From Girardinichthys multiradiatus (taxonomy: Eukaryota; Chordata; Actinopteri; Cyprinodontiformes; Goodeidae): a stretch of 64,000 nucleotides of DNA. Positions 1-12,179 of this stretch are shown in pieces (the stretch's first letter is position 1; each line of letters starts with the position of its first letter). The stretch is from positions 10,980,740 through 11,044,739 of the forward strand of contig NC_061804.1 in NCBI RefSeq assembly GCF_021462225.1, in the 5' to 3' direction. The notes beneath the pieces were generated by a model, which was not told the origin of the DNA, did not search any database, and saw only the letters and a program-made list of their open reading frames with translations. A program made the position numbers and the translations under genes.

Positions 1-2892
1 ATAACTCCACAGTTATAAGGCCAACTTTTGGTACCTGTGTAAAGGTAAGACATAAAAGAAAATTGATCCAGTGGAACCACTATTGTAACTGTTACTATGT
101 CTGATTTATTTGTGATTAAAGAAAGAACAAATTTTACATTTTGAGCCTTGCCAAATGTTTTTTTCTAAATGAACATTGCAAAACACTATGGAAATCCATT
201 GGAATTACTAGGAGAAACCCCTAGGTTGCCTTCACAATATAATCTTCACAAGAACTGCAGCAAATCTGGACTGAATAAGTTGAAGCATATATGTTCCACA
301 AAAGTTTTTGAGGGCAATGTGCCCTGTGGAAATGGCAGTTAGGCAAAGGATGCCAAAACTTTCCCAAATGTGTTTTTCACCTCATAAAAAGGAAATAAAA
401 GGGAATCTGGTCAAATAAAACTGCTGATTTTCATTGTAGGAGTCATTCTGCTTATGACATAGCCTTAGTTTTTGAAATTTATCCTGTGTATTATCAAAAT
501 ATACAGTTGCAAACATAGCGGAAAGCTAACGAATTGGCGCGCAAGCTAGCAGCCGGTGGACAGCAACCAGCAGACTGTAATGTACAAGCAAATTACATCA
601 CCAGAGAAGGTGCTAGAAAGACAAGTTATGCCTTGATAGAAAGGTGAGTGTCTCTAGTTTTTTATGATATGAGACATGGGGGGGGGTGCTGCAAAGAGAA
701 AGGTGCTTTTTGTACCATTTTGTTTAGAGTCACAATGTCTGAGGGACCTTAATGTGTTTAAGTTGCTGTAAAACTAAAAGGTATTTGTGCAAAACTCATT
801 TGGGGAATTGTGTGAAGATTAAAACCTCCTCTTGCGATATATTTAAGAAAAAGAAAAATTGGTAGAATTTTACCTAGTTTTATAGACCGCCAAAGCGGGC
901 CTGTGGGGCTTAAGGTGGGAGAGAAGCTTTCCTTTATGTCCATACTTCTATTCAGTTAATTAAATAAATTGTGTAAATTTTGGTCTTGTGGGTTTTGGAA
1001 AAGACCTGTTTTGGCTATAGCTTGTGCAGCATTTTTTCTTTATTTTCCACCATATTGTGTTTTTGTTCTCTGAGGCAATGAACCTGTTCTTATTTGGCTG
1101 TCTTTCTCAGGAGTGTATTCTCACCAAGGTTGAGTTGCATTTAATTGCTCTTCGCGTGCTCCTGTTATCTTCCATTGGAAGAAAGAATTAAAATGCCCGA
1201 CAGACAAAATTAGGGTTCTGTAATGCGGAAATGTATCCTGTAGCGTAGCTGCTGGCCCAGTAATTAGCTCTGCCACTGACAGCTGTGAGCTTATTGCAGG
1301 AGAAGCCCAGAGGCCGGATCCTGGTGTTGGGTGGATTGGATTGTTTTCGCCTGACATTTCTCCTCCTTTCTGCCTGCATTGTTACTGCGACCCTGAACTC
1401 GGCCACTAGTTTAAAGACTGGAGATGGTAGTCCGCTGAACTCAGTAGCTCTTATATTGCCAGCCTCAGTGTGTTTAACAGAAGCAATTAAACTGGTAATT
1501 CTTAGTGCTGTTGTGATCTACTGATAATGACTGGAGAAGAATAGAAGGCATGTGTCTCATTTTTCAAACTGAATCGAGGAGTTGAAGGATTTTAGTTTTT
1601 TCCTGCTTTGAGGTGTTTCTCATTCAGCGAGGCAAATCGGGCTTGAGAGCATTGATTGGACCCTTTCTCATTCCCCTCAGCTTTGTCAGGACTAGTTCAT
1701 TTCAGTCTATTCAGGTGGACCACATTGTGCACCGCCTCTCTGCTCATGCATGTCATTTGCCAGGCCTTTGTTTTGACTCCTGCTGGAGATGAACTGGAGG
1801 TACAGACTCGGATCCAGGGTGGGGATTAGCGCCACACTTTTCATGCTTTCCTGGAGGCGGGATAGCTTGCAAAATGTCAAGGAGTGTGAGGTAAAACAAC
1901 TCTATTGTTGACCCCTACCGTGAAACTTGAGCAGAGGCATTTACCGCTGTATTTATAGAGGTAAACTACATTATTAACTTTCTCTTGAGTGTCTGAAAAT
2001 CTTAAATATATATACTGCTTGGCCACAGCTTTAAGGTTGCTTTAACAATGCCACCTATATGTAACTATGTGACATCATACAGGTGCCTTTAAAGCAGGAA
2101 ACAAAGACTCACAAAGCGCAGACCACTATGTTTATACAATTAAAAACTAATCGGTCTCATTAAATAAAATATGTAATTTTTGATATAAATTTGAATTCTT
2201 CCTCCTCATCGTTGATCCTTAATTCCATACGTTATAAAAATAAATTAGAAAAATATCCTCTATGTGAAGCTCAGATTCCAGTCAGGATACAGTTGTTTCT
2301 TCACATATCTGGTGCTGATGGCCACAAAGTTGGGCTTACTTCATTCACACTACATATCCCATAATGCACCGCGGCAGTTATTTGTGGCTATAGACGAGGG
2401 TGCTCAGCCAGCTCCCCTGTGTTCACAGGGGCACATTTTGCTGACAAACTGAGCATGCTGCACTATGACTGCACTTTTCTGACGTTGAGGCTGAAAAACA
2501 ATATGGACCTGTTTTGAATCCTCCCTCGTTTGTTGTGGACAGCGCTCCTCTGCACATCATGATGGAGTTGAACTGTCCTCCCCAAGGATCCCGTTCAGTT
2601 TTCCCCCTTTGTTCCCAAACATTGCTTTGTCTCCAACTCCGCCTTCATCTCCACCTCCAAGCTGCTCCAGTGCACTGCATGTTTTTCTTGCTGGTGTACA
2701 CCTCCCAAATATTCAGAGCTTCATATCTCAGAGCTTTAACATTAATGAACTTGTTGCCAAGAAATGATGCCAAGCATCCTCATCAGATGACATGGCAAAC
2801 ATTATGTTATTGTTTGAGGTTTTTTTTTTTTTTTGCATTTTTCCTGCCAGAACAAGAGTTTTAAAAGACTTTTTAAAAACCAATTTACATCT
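1..2892. other. Unassigned non-coding DNA
   Basis: No coding region, RNA gene or recognisable repeat is supported here. Short open frames exist on both strands but have no recognisable domain and overlap one another. A guanine run lies near 677-684. The stretch 1600-1900 is more GC-balanced than its surroundings and could contain conserved regulatory DNA, but nothing specific marks it. Confidence 0.5.
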
Positions 2893-2958
2893 GTTACATG
2901 CACTATCAAAGGTTTGGACATTCCTTCTCATTCCGGGGTTTGTCTTTACTTTTATTCC
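2893..2958 (+). repeat. Decayed solo end of a Tc1-like (DD38E-type) element
   Basis: About 65 bases resemble the terminal inverted repeat of the full-length element at 23651-25105. The order of shared pieces is an imperfect match to the GTACAGTACAG end, then the TTTGGACA block, then TTCTCATTC, then a GTCTTTA-TTTTAT stretch. I see no transposase and no matching second end within 2 kb. It is probably an old fragment or solo terminus of that family. The match is by eye and imperfect. Confidence 0.4.
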
Positions 2959-2965
2959 TAGCAGG

Positions 2966-3774
2966 GATAGGCTCCCTGTTTGTAATATATTTGGTGATGT
3001 TTGTTGCAGCATAGAACGTTTCAATGCTAAAATAAGAGATTTAGCCAGAAGCAACTTTTTCAATGTATTAATTCTGAGAATCACAATATTGGTGCTTTAT
3101 TTGAAGATTAAATAATTCTGTTTTGTCTTTCTTTCACTAACAGAAATGAGAAGTAACCTATAGGTAATCACACTCATGTATTCAATGATTAGTTCAAAAA
3201 CACTAATTAAACTTCAACATAAACTAGCAACTACATAAATGGAAATACTGAAAAGGAGTATTCGTAACTTATTAAGACCTAACTTTATTAAAAGTACTAT
3301 TATGTTTCTCTTTCTCTGATACTTAAAGGTTTTTGAGTATACTTGACTTGCCTTTAGAAGAAAGAGAGAACTCCTTACATCAGTCCGGAGTCAGACTGTG
3401 GTGTCATCTCTCTGGGTTAGCAATAAATTTGTGTCTCTACAGATTCTGTTCTCAAACTCCTGCGTCTGAGGATGCCGACAGGGAAACATCTCAACATATT
3501 CAGGCTGGCAGTCTGTCCTGTGGGACTAACCTCTGAAAATCTCTCTGGGTTCCTCACTTGGACTTTAAATCCGAATTGTACGGAGCTATTAAACAATACT
3601 TAGCTTGCAGAACTGCAGAACAATAGATTTCATCTCAATCCTATGTCACAATAAAGGCCAACACAACCAGTTTGTATTAAAGATTCCTTCCTATTGGTCA
3701 GCTGCTATATTGTAATTTTCTCAGAAACGGAAATTGGGCTTGTCAGTAACTGTAAGCCAGAAAATAAACACTTC
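2966..3774. other. Unassigned AT-rich DNA
   Basis: AT-rich sequence running up to the RTE insertion. No coding region, RNA gene or recognised repeat is supported. Confidence 0.5.
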
Positions 3775-3786
3775 TAATATATCACT
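3775..3786 (+). repeat. Upstream target-site duplication of the RTE copy
   Basis: The 12-base word TAATATATCACT occurs here and again at 4804-4815, bracketing the retrotransposon fragment. A direct repeat of this length is what target-primed reverse transcription leaves, so it fixes both insertion boundaries. Confidence 0.8.
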
Positions 3787-4803
3787 ATATATTACTAGGG
3801 GCCATCCGGTCCCTGTACGAGCGGAGCAGGAGTTTAGTCCGCATTGCCGGCACTAAGTCGGACCTGTTCCCAGTGCATGTTGGACTCCGGCAGGGCTGCC
3901 CTTTGTCGCCGGTCCTGTTCATAACTTTTATGGACAGGATTTCTAGATGCAGCCAAGGGCCGGAGGGGGTCTGGTTTGGGGACCAGTGGATTTCGTCTCT
4001 TCTTTTTGCGGATGACGTGGTCCTGCTGGCCCCCTCTAGCCAAGACCTACAGCATGCGCTGTGGCGGTTCGCAGCCGAGTGTGAAGCGGCTGGGATGAGG
4101 ATCAGCTCCTCCAAGTCCGAGGCCATGGTACTCGACCGGAAAAGGGTGGCTTGTCCTCTTCAGGTTGGAGGGGAGTTTCTGCCTCAAGTGGAGGAGTTTA
4201 AGTATCTCGGGGTCTTGTTCACGAGTGAGGGAAGAATGGAGCGGGAGATCGACAGACGGATCGGTGCGGCTGCCACAGTAATGGGGGCGCTGTGCCGGTC
4301 CGTTGTGGTGAAGAGAGAGCTGAGCCGAAAAGCAAAGCTCTCAATTTACTGGTCGGTCTACGTTCCTACCCTCACCTATGGCCATGAACTTTGGGTCATG
4401 ACCGAAAGAACGAGATCTCGGATACAAGCGGCTGAAATGAGCTTCCTCCGTAGGGTGGCCGGGCACTCCCTTAGAGATAGGGTGAGGAGCTCGGCCATCC
4501 GGGAGGGGCTCGGAGTAGAGCCGCGGCTCCTCCACATCGAGAGGAGCCAGTTGAGGTGGCTCGGGCATCTATACTGGACGCCTTCCTCGGGAGGTGTTCC
4601 AGGCACGTCCCACCGGGAGGAGGCCCAGGGGACAGCCCAGGACACGCTGGAGGGACTATGTCTCTCGGCTGGCCTGGGAACGCCTTGGGCTCCCCCTGGA
4701 GGAACTGGAGGAGGTGTCTGGAGAGAGGAACGTCTGGGCGTCTCTGTTGAGTCTGCTGCCCCCGCAACCCGGTCCCGGATAAGCGAAAGACGACGAGTAC
4801 GAG
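3787..4803 (+). mobile_element. 5'-truncated RTE-clade (Rex3-like) non-LTR retrotransposon
   Basis: A 1017-bp insertion carrying only the 3' part of an RTE reverse transcriptase. It is bracketed by the 12-bp direct repeat TAATATATCACT. The apurinic-endonuclease half and the early reverse transcriptase blocks are absent, the usual 5' truncation. It is GC-rich, in sharp contrast to the AT-rich flanks, which supports insertion. The first dozen bases (ATATATTACTA) do not look like RTE sequence and may be extra nucleotides added at the 5' junction. The 3' tail is short and GAC/GAG-rich. From memory, fish Rex3-like copies often end in GATG-type simple repeats, so this tail looks atypical. Clade assignment rests on the protein (RTE family as known in teleosts) and is firm; the Rex3 sub-assignment is likely but not tested. 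Confidence 0.85.
3801..4782 (+). pseudogene. RTE reverse transcriptase fragment, frameshifted
   Basis: The open frame starts mid-protein at 3801 with no true start codon. It holds the reverse transcriptase block LRQGCPLSPVLF, the catalytic FADD box in LLFADDVVLL (about 4000-4030), the KSEAMVL segment, the thumb-like block VEEFKYLGVLF, and the RTE C-terminal part with RSRIQAAEMSFLRRVAG. Near 4575 the frame is lost. The expected C-terminal protein (FQARPTGRRPRGQPRTRW onwards) continues in another forward frame from 4594 to a stop at 4780-4782. The break is best explained by a small deletion close to the word CATCTATACTGG. It would not be functional: the endonuclease and palm N-terminus are gone. 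It is flanked by non-coding DNA on both sides. Confidence 0.85.
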
Positions 4804-4815
4804 TAATATATCACT
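4804..4815 (+). repeat. Downstream target-site duplication of the RTE copy
   Basis: Second copy of TAATATATCACT, identical to 3775-3786. It lies immediately after the element's short 3' tail and marks the 3' boundary. Confidence 0.8.
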
Positions 4816-5334
4816 GTGTGTAATGAGTCTGTATTCCTTTTTATTGACTTACTAAAAGACATGAACTTCAGTTACATTTTCATTTATGAAGGTCTAAATG
4901 TGTACTGCCTGGCCACAGGTTAAAGGTCACTTGGACATGTACACATCTATTTACCAGTACTCTTGACATGGATATGCTCGGATATCAACCTTCACACACC
5001 TCTGGGAGTCTTGAACCTGGCTGTGGACTTTCTCCCGTCCAGCCATATTAAGGTGTGTCACTGATGCAGTGAGATAAGATCAAGCTGGCAGCTTGTATTC
5101 TCCATCATCCCAAAAGGGTTTAAGTCCGTACACTGTGCCAAGCCAGATTACTTATGGACCTGACTTTGTGCATGGGGGAGCAGTCAGCTTGAAGGTTTGT
5201 AGTTTGAAATATCTATTGTATGTCAGATTTCAAAAAAGCTGAAGTGCTGCTTTTCTCTGTCCATTTATGGTCATATTCATCAAGCATGTTGCATCTGCAT
5301 TAGCCTTTGTTTCCTTTTAATCTCATTCTCTCCA
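4816..5334. other. Unassigned non-coding DNA
   Basis: No gene, RNA or recognised repeat is supported in this stretch. Confidence 0.5.
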
Positions 5335-5530
5335 CCAGGACAAAAATAAACCCAAACATAAGAAATAAAAGCGGAAAACTCTGATTTGCTAATCAAACTT
5401 GAGACAAGAGGTAATTAATTCTTTGGAATCAGCCAATTAATTTGCATAATAACAGGCACCATAATTATGACTTCTGCAACTCCAGCCCAAATTTGTAATT
5501 AGAGATTTACTCTGCATTACAGGAGAAAAG
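5335..5530. promoter_or_regulatory. Candidate conserved regulatory element rich in homeodomain and octamer sites
   Basis: This block has dense homeodomain-type cores: TAATTA at 5412-5417, CCAATTAAT near 5433 and ATAATTAT near 5461. It also has a perfect POU octamer in reverse (ATTTGCAT, 5440-5447). Clustering of this kind is typical of vertebrate developmental enhancers. AT-rich DNA yields such words by chance, so the call rests on clustering only. Cross-species conservation cannot be judged from one sequence. Confidence 0.25.
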
Positions 5531-6094
5531 CCTGTGTTTTTGGAAGCTGGTTCAGGAAGGAGATTGAGCATCCGTAGCTTTGGGATGGAAACACTGGCAG
5601 AGCTGCATCGGAATAAAATCCTTTCCTACATGGTTCTCTCTTCAGCTCAGCCCCGAGGGGAAGTGCTGGTAGGACTGATCTGGAAAACTAATCTGTAAAA
5701 AACCGAGTCTTTAGCTTTCAGGGTCCGCCAGCCAGGCTCCTCATTTCTCATCTTTTCACATAAACGTGTACCTACAATTTCAAAGAAATCTCTTATTCCA
5801 TTAGTTCTGAACAATATGGCTTGTTGGCAATGGGTTTTTGACTAGAATGTAAAAGTGAAAAATCAAACTCTCCCACAGCTGTTGTGCTTAAAACATGTTA
5901 ACATTTGGGGAATATATGACACTAATTCTTACAAATCTTTGGTATCATGTTTTTATCAATTCAAATTAATCTGCTCTTTGCAGTTAATCAGTAGTAATTT
6001 CAGAAGTTTCTGGTATAAACATGGAGCTTTATTCTTTTAGAAGGAATAAAGATTGTAAAGCAGGAAATTAGACAAAGAAAACCTGAGATACCAA
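5531..6094. other. Unassigned non-coding DNA
   Basis: Nothing recognisable beyond short random open frames. The 5530-5700 part is moderately GC-rich and might extend the neighbouring candidate regulatory block. Confidence 0.45.
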
Positions 6095-6600
6095 ATGCAT
6101 TTTGAAATGACTTTACTCATTGAGGGGAATGGTCATCCATGTGAAAGTCCAGTTGGGTCTAAACCTAAAAACGGTGGTTCCACCCTTGTTAGCTTCTGGA
6201 TTCTGGTGGGCGGTAGAAGTCAGGGTTACATCAACTTCGGCAGTCGAGCAGTAAATCAGGCCCAGACCATCACACTACCACCACCCTGTTTGATGGTTGG
6301 TATGGTTTTTCTGGAATTCTGTGTTGGTTTTACTCCAGACTTAATGGGATGCACACCTTCCAAAAGGCTCCACATTTATCTCATCGGTCCACAGGATATG
6401 TCAGACGAACCTTTGTTTTTATAACCTTTCCAGACTGATGGATGTCAATGTTTTTGTTTCTCAGCTGTTTATGAATTTCTTTAGATGTGCTACTTTTGAA
6501 GATCTTTTAGCCTACTTCATGTTGTCAGACGGGTGCTATTTAGGTGATTTCTTGATTCTGTGGGTCAGTCGGTAATCACGTTTGGGTGTAGCTAGTGCAG
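6095..6600 (-). mobile_element. Internally deleted Tc1/mariner relic, antisense
   Basis: Read on the minus strand this is a decayed Tc1 transposase with its 5' leader. The plus strand shows the signature CCAGACCATCACACTACCAC (6263-6282), the complement of the conserved transposase segment around the MVWG motif. Further along are words matching the N-terminal coding part (ATAACCTTTCCAGACTGAT near 6421) and the leader beyond it. These two parts are normally several hundred bases apart, so the middle of the transposase has been deleted. The reading frame is broken. Family-level assignment is confident; exact ends are not visible. Confidence 0.6.
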
Positions 6601-6689
6601 TGTAGTTGTAGTAGATGTTTCAAGGGGCTAAAAACATGGAGAAACAGAACATAGCCTTGTTAAATACAAACAGGTGACAATATCGTGTT

Positions 6690-6995
6690 TTTTCAGCTAC
6701 TGGTCATGTGCAATAAACAGATGTGTAGTTTTCAATTTATTTAATAGTGCAATACTTTTCTTTCAATATCTAACACTAGTATTGATGTGCAGTGTTTATA
6801 TTCATCCTTTTTTTAATATCCCAATATGTCTCTGTTTATACTCTTGTCTGTCGGTACTTAATTTGTACATAGTGTTTTTTATCTTTTTTATTATCCTTGC
6901 ACTGAGCGGAGTACTGTGCCCCAATTTGGTTGTGCTTGTGTACTCTGTTCGCCTGTTCATTGGCAATAAAGATTCATCTTCGAAAGAATCTTTTT
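6690..6995 (+). mobile_element. 3' untranslated end of an L2/CR1-group LINE
   Basis: The block from about 6880 carries the order typical of fish LINE 3' ends: TTGCACTGAGCGGAGTACTG, then CCCCAATTTGGTTGTGCTTG, then TTGGCAATAAAGATTC. The same TTGGCAATAAAG-plus-ATTC ending occurs in the LINE at 56.6-59.96 kb (near 59930-59957). No coding part is left, so this is a strongly 5'-truncated copy. The upstream limit is uncertain. Confidence 0.5.
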
Positions 6996-7139
6996 CTGCC
7001 AGGTAAACAACAATAAAATGATGGCCTAATCGCAGTAAAGGTATGATTTAGTTGGTGTCTTTAGCTTTTCTCTATTCTCAAATCAAATCATCCATTTAAA
7101 AGAGCTTTTTGTATTTTCTCTGGTTATCTTTGATCAGAG

Positions 7140-7290
7140 TTGTTTAAGGATTTACAGCCACCAACATGCTACATTGGGAATGTGTTCAATGTTGGTGGAT
7201 TTTTTTCCATCTTAGTTTCTAGGAAAACTTGTTGCTCACAGTCTGAAGGTCTCAACGAAACATCATGGTCACCACTCTGATCCTAACAGA
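7140..7290 (-). repeat. Probable antisense Tc1/mariner scrap
   Basis: About 150 bases show the layout of a Tc1 transposase read backwards: an ACCAACATGCTACATTGGGA block, then a GTTGCTCACAGTCTGAAGGTC block. The similarity is weak and broken, and both ends are unclear. Confidence 0.3.
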
Positions 7291-7349
7291 TACTTTGCAT
7301 GTTTGGGTTGGCTGTATTAATAAAAATTAAGCTGTATTTTGTGTTGGTT

Positions 7350-7480
7350 TTATCTAGGCTCTCTCCCACGTTGTTAGGTTAATTGGATGCTGTCAATTGC
7401 CCTTGGGTAGGTTTGTCCTGTTTAGGTCGATTAGAATCCTGTGATGGACTGGTGACCCCTCCAGGGGGGACTGACTACCC
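7350..7480 (+). repeat. Fragment of the tRNA-derived SINE also present at 33.05-33.43 kb
   Basis: Partial copy of the body of the SINE at 33051-33428. It shares GTTAGGTTAATTGG, then an AATTGCCCTT block, then TTTGTCCTGT, then a GTGATGG-(A/G)CTGG-GACC block followed by a CCAGGGG/CAGGGG stretch. The tRNA-like head with its promoter boxes is missing, so it is a decayed, 5'-truncated copy. Confidence 0.55.
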
Positions 7481-8319
7481 CTGACTACCACATCATGTCT
7501 AAATAAGTGAAAATAAGGATTCCTTTTCTCCTGGTGTCACTGTATTGTTCAGTCATCTTCATTATTAGCTCTTCATTAAATCATAGATTCAGATGACCTT
7601 AACTAGATGCCTCCAGCTGAAGCTAAAATACTGGATTCTTTGGTTTTCCACTAAAAGGGAAGTGAACCAACATGGGCACACCATAAATGGGTCAAAGACC
7701 TTTCTTCCCATATAAGAATATCCACCAAACTGACATGGTGGTAAACTGACTGAAGGAGTTTGTAAGATGTGTTGACAGTAGCTGCAGGCCCCACCCCTCC
7801 CTGCTGAGCATGGCGCAGACTTCCTCTGATAGGACATGAACTGAACCGTAGAAACAGCTGGAGTTAAAGAACGGTTCCTCTGCATTTAGTCTGCTCAGAG
7901 GGAGAAAAGCTATGGGTGAGAGGTAATGCAGAGGTTCCATCATTTAAGGTCTGCGCTGAGCTATAGGACTAAATTTGTCCATAAAAAAATAGCAGCGTGC
8001 AGTTAGGAAATGCTCTGATACTGTGCCAATTTTTCTGTGTCAGTGGCCTCATTGAGTGTGTGTGGGTGTGTGCTTTGTTGTTCTGGTTGTGATTGCATGC
8101 GATGTTTTTCACTCCTGTTTTCCAGAGCAGATAAAACATGAAATCTCTCTAAAAATACCCCTTCAACCTCAGTTTGTATCTTTTTCCAATGTGGTAACTT
8201 CTCCAGACTCGGCATACAAACCAAACTCAGGTTAGGTTTCTAATAAATACTACGTCATTTCCATATTTATAGCTGCACCTTGTTTTTTGGCACTCCTTGT
8301 TAAAGGCTAAAAATAAATT
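7481..8319. other. Unassigned non-coding DNA
   Basis: No gene or clear repeat. A short GTGTGTGTGGGTGTGTG run lies near 8056-8072. Confidence 0.5.
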
Positions 8320-8440
8320 CATCTTTTATTTTACAAGCTAGTATCAAGGTATACCAGGTTTTATACTTCAAACATCACCAAAAGTCTTTAGCATTTCTAC
8401 GGTTTGACTAGTGTAGCACTGCCCCTCCCCTAGCTGTTGC
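8320..8440 (+). repeat. Possible DNA-transposon-derived repeat (GTATCAAGGTATACC type)
   Basis: The sequence beginning with GTATCAAGGTATACCAGG (8341-8358) and followed by a TTATACTTCAAA block resembles a short non-autonomous repeat scattered in fish genomes. I recall the family pattern but not a name. No terminal repeats or target duplication could be confirmed. Confidence 0.3.
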
Positions 8441-11400
8441 TGTCAGTTGGCTGAAAGAATGTTGTGACAATTGTTTCTTCAACCTTAACCCACAAATATT
8501 TTTAGGAAAATAGGAAAAAATCTTTACTTTTTCTTGATCCGGTTGGAGAGTTTTGTAACTAGAGTAGAGATGCACCTAACAGGAAGAGCCTGATCTGTTC
8601 ATCTCTAAACCAGATAAACTGAGCTTTACAGCTACCTTGTCTTTCTTTCAGCAGCTGTTTGAGTTTCTGTGAGGTTCAGATTAGTAGAAATTAGGCAGAA
8701 AGATTGAACCAGTTTCTACTGGTTTCAAGTCCAGCTCCACCATCTATGAGTAAATGTGAAATAAAGCATATTCCAGATTATTTAGGGGTTTTGAAAACTC
8801 AAGTCTATCCAGCAGCACAGCTGACAGTTACTTATACATTTAAATATCCATTTCATTGCCCCTGTCCATCAGCTTTGTTTGCTAGGATGAAACACATCCC
8901 ACTGACTCTAAGGGTCAGAGTCTGTGGGCTGCTCAGGGCCTTGGTCGTCAAACAGCAGCTATGAATGCAGCTTAATGTGTTGGCAGAGCTCAGCAGCTGG
9001 ATGGTAGCATGGAGAGAGTGGCATCAGCCACAAGGCTTATTGTACCCGCTACCTCACCAACATCAGCCGTTTCCCTGCAGTTTGATTCAGACTCCTATCA
9101 AAACAGCATTTAGTGGGGACAACAGGTCAACATGGAGCAAGGTGCAAAACCCAGCTGACAGAGCGCAGACAATGGCCTGTTACCCCTGGCAACCACCCAT
9201 TTTCACTGCACCAACATTGTATTGTAATGAAATGGTTTTGCTATTGTGCAGACTATCTCCTGCTGCATTTAGACTCATATGGATGGGTTAAATGTCACCA
9301 TCTTCTGTAAACTAAACAAAAAAGCTTTACTTAGATGTTATAGCTTTAAGGTCATTAAAGGAAAAAACATTTTGCTTTCCAGCACTGACCTGGAAGGAGA
9401 AGGGGAAAATTTGAACTGTAGGACAAATTTAAAATAAAATATGAAGACAGGTTATATGTGCAGAACAGCAGGTGTTCTGTAAACGAGCCAGCACCGGAGA
9501 GAAATGCACAGTTCAGGAAGGGAATAAAGCAAGCCGGATAACATCATGGTGGCTGTTAGCGTAGTTATGAAACTCGAGAACAACAGCATGACTCTGGATT
9601 AATGTCTCTGATGGCCGCCTCAAAAACAGGAACACATTAATTTGTCTGGTTGGAGTCTTATGCAACTCTCTCCAGTTTGGGCCCAGTGAGGTGGAATGAG
9701 AGGACGCCCCAGGGGGCTGTTGGTTTTTGAGGACTTTATATGCAACCAGATAGGAATGTTGAAAGGCTTTCTGCAGTTATCTAAGGTTGGAAACTTTGCT
9801 GCATTTAAATTTTCCACAAACAAATTTATACAACCAGAAATCCTTAACTGATGAGTGTGTCATTTTCTTTCAGGGGTCACTTTGGCTCATGGAAGAAAAT
9901 CTGTCCGAGCCATTAAAAAAAAACAAGCCACTATTTTAATTTTTTCAAACAAAAATATTTTATTTGTCTTAGCTGTAAAAAAGTATCCGTTCTCATTGAT
10001 AACATGTTCACAAACATAGTGGCTTTGAAAAGAATATTATTTTCATGAATGTTTATCTCCATAACTCACTGAAGTGGCCATCAAAGAGAAATGGATGTTC
10101 ATGCTATGGTGAGTCCATGTAAAGTGTGGCAAACGTGTCGGGATGAAACGATCTGCACATGGGTATGAAATAGTTTGTTTACATTTACAAGACTGAAGAA
10201 GGAAGGGACAAAATGGCAAAATGTGGGAAATGGGGTAACTGATCCAGATCCTGAAGAAATCCTGGTTATTTAGTGGTTACTCTGTTAAAAGGAAAGGTTC
10301 TGTAAAAGAACTGTAATCATGTACCATGCAGGTGTACTGCATGAGCGTTCTGCCGATGGCTTCAGGTCCATTTAGCTCTTAGCTTATTCTGATTCTGTAC
10401 CACCATGTTTTGTTTCATTCCAGTCCACCTTCATTTGGTACCTGTAAACAAACCAGTTTATACCCTTGTAACTAACAAATAAGGTTTGTTTCTCTTGGTA
10501 GTCAAGTGCTTTTGATGAATTATGGAGATACACACTCATCTCAGTTATGATTTGATGTGATTGTGTATTTTATGAGGACTTTAACTAACATTAGATTTCC
10601 ATTTATTCTAGTTGTGCTGCTTTTTTCTGGCTGGTGAGTCTTATGACATAGGATTAAGACCACTGATCAAACCAAAACAACTCAAAGTAACTTTGTGCTT
10701 CGTACATATTATTTACTGGAATCACATTTACTTTCAGTTAACACGAGTAGGTTAGAGAAAATTACGTTAAATCATCGGTTTGCACAGAAAGAATTAGATG
10801 TACACACAAGTCTGGTACAAAAAGGCCAAGAATGCAAAAGTTCAGAAATCAATTTTTGCAAAACCATTGCCCTATTTTTCTCAGTAGCATGAAGCAGCCA
10901 ATAGGATGCAAATGTTAAAGAAGGATGTGGTTTTAGAGGCGGGGCATTTCATTTCCTAATGTAAAAGACCCCTAAAGCAGCTCTGTATAACATTTTCCCA
11001 GCAAACCGTATGAATATCCTCCATTTTCTAACCGTATTGCAGAGCATATTTTCCTCATCGTCTTTCTACTATACAAGACACATCATTGTTTTCAGATCAG
11101 GTTTGGTCACATGCTGAAGAAAACTAAAGCCTGATCTAATAAAATCCTTTCATTTCCGTTATACATCATGATGAAATAAAATGTGAAAATATTTTCCACG
11201 TGTTAATGATTTCTAATTCGTGACCAGCTGCTGCAATTGTTGCAAAGGGCTTTAAAGTGGTCTGTCACTATGATGTAAATAGTTGTCACTTTGACTAATT
11301 TATGGGCTTTTGGAACTCAAGTGGTACTGAATCATAACTTCGTAAAAGTGGAACGGATCTCCTTGTGATATGATTTGTGTCAGAAAATATTTTTATGTAG

Positions 11401-12170
11401 AATAAAACTGAACTTGTTTGCATGCCTATAATTACAGCCTGGTGAGAAATGCTATGTGATGACAGCTGAAGCCTGAATCCATGGAAATGACTACTGCAGA
11501 GTGGTTTTCTGATACTAGATTAAACTCAGTAAAACATCTGAGAAGCTTGACTGTAAATACACCAAATAACCTGTTTGATTTTGGTTGACTGTTGTTTAAT
11601 AGTAACAGAGCACTTACAAATGAGGTTTTAGCATATCTTGATGAGGTTGTGCTAGGCCTGTATTTTCTCTGTGACATAAAGAGTTGAGCTGATTTGGACC
11701 TAAATTGGTTCACATCCAGACCAGTGATGGATATAAGTTAATGTGGTAGAAGTTGGCATTCATGAGGGGACTTATTGACACATTAATCAGCATCCCCGGC
11801 ATTTGGAGCTTATAGGTTTCTTTTTAAGTTTGCTTGAATCTGGTGGTCGTATGGCGCCAGTCCCTGGTATAAAAGGTATACAGAGGTCCAGCCAGAGTTT
11901 CCAAGAAGACACTAAGATGCTGTCATTTTGCACCATGTTTTACTTGAATATAAATATTTTAAAATGCATATTACAAACACGACATTCAATCCTTATTGCA
12001 TTCTCAAAATTAATCAAGCACCTGAACTTAATTCTTTATTGACACATATTCAAAAGGGGTGTGGCTTACCTGATGCAATCAATAGAGAATTTTATTGGTT
12101 GCACCAGGTATGCTTGAGACAAATGTCTCCTAAAATAATTGGCCAGTTGACAGTAACTTTTAATTGGCTG
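8441..12170. other. Unassigned non-coding DNA
   Basis: Long stretch without a supported gene, RNA or classified repeat. The open frames near 8704-9310 on the plus strand overlap each other in different frames and show no domain. The region is AT-rich with scattered short homopolymers. Confidence 0.45.
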
Positions 12171-12179
12171 TTGGAAATA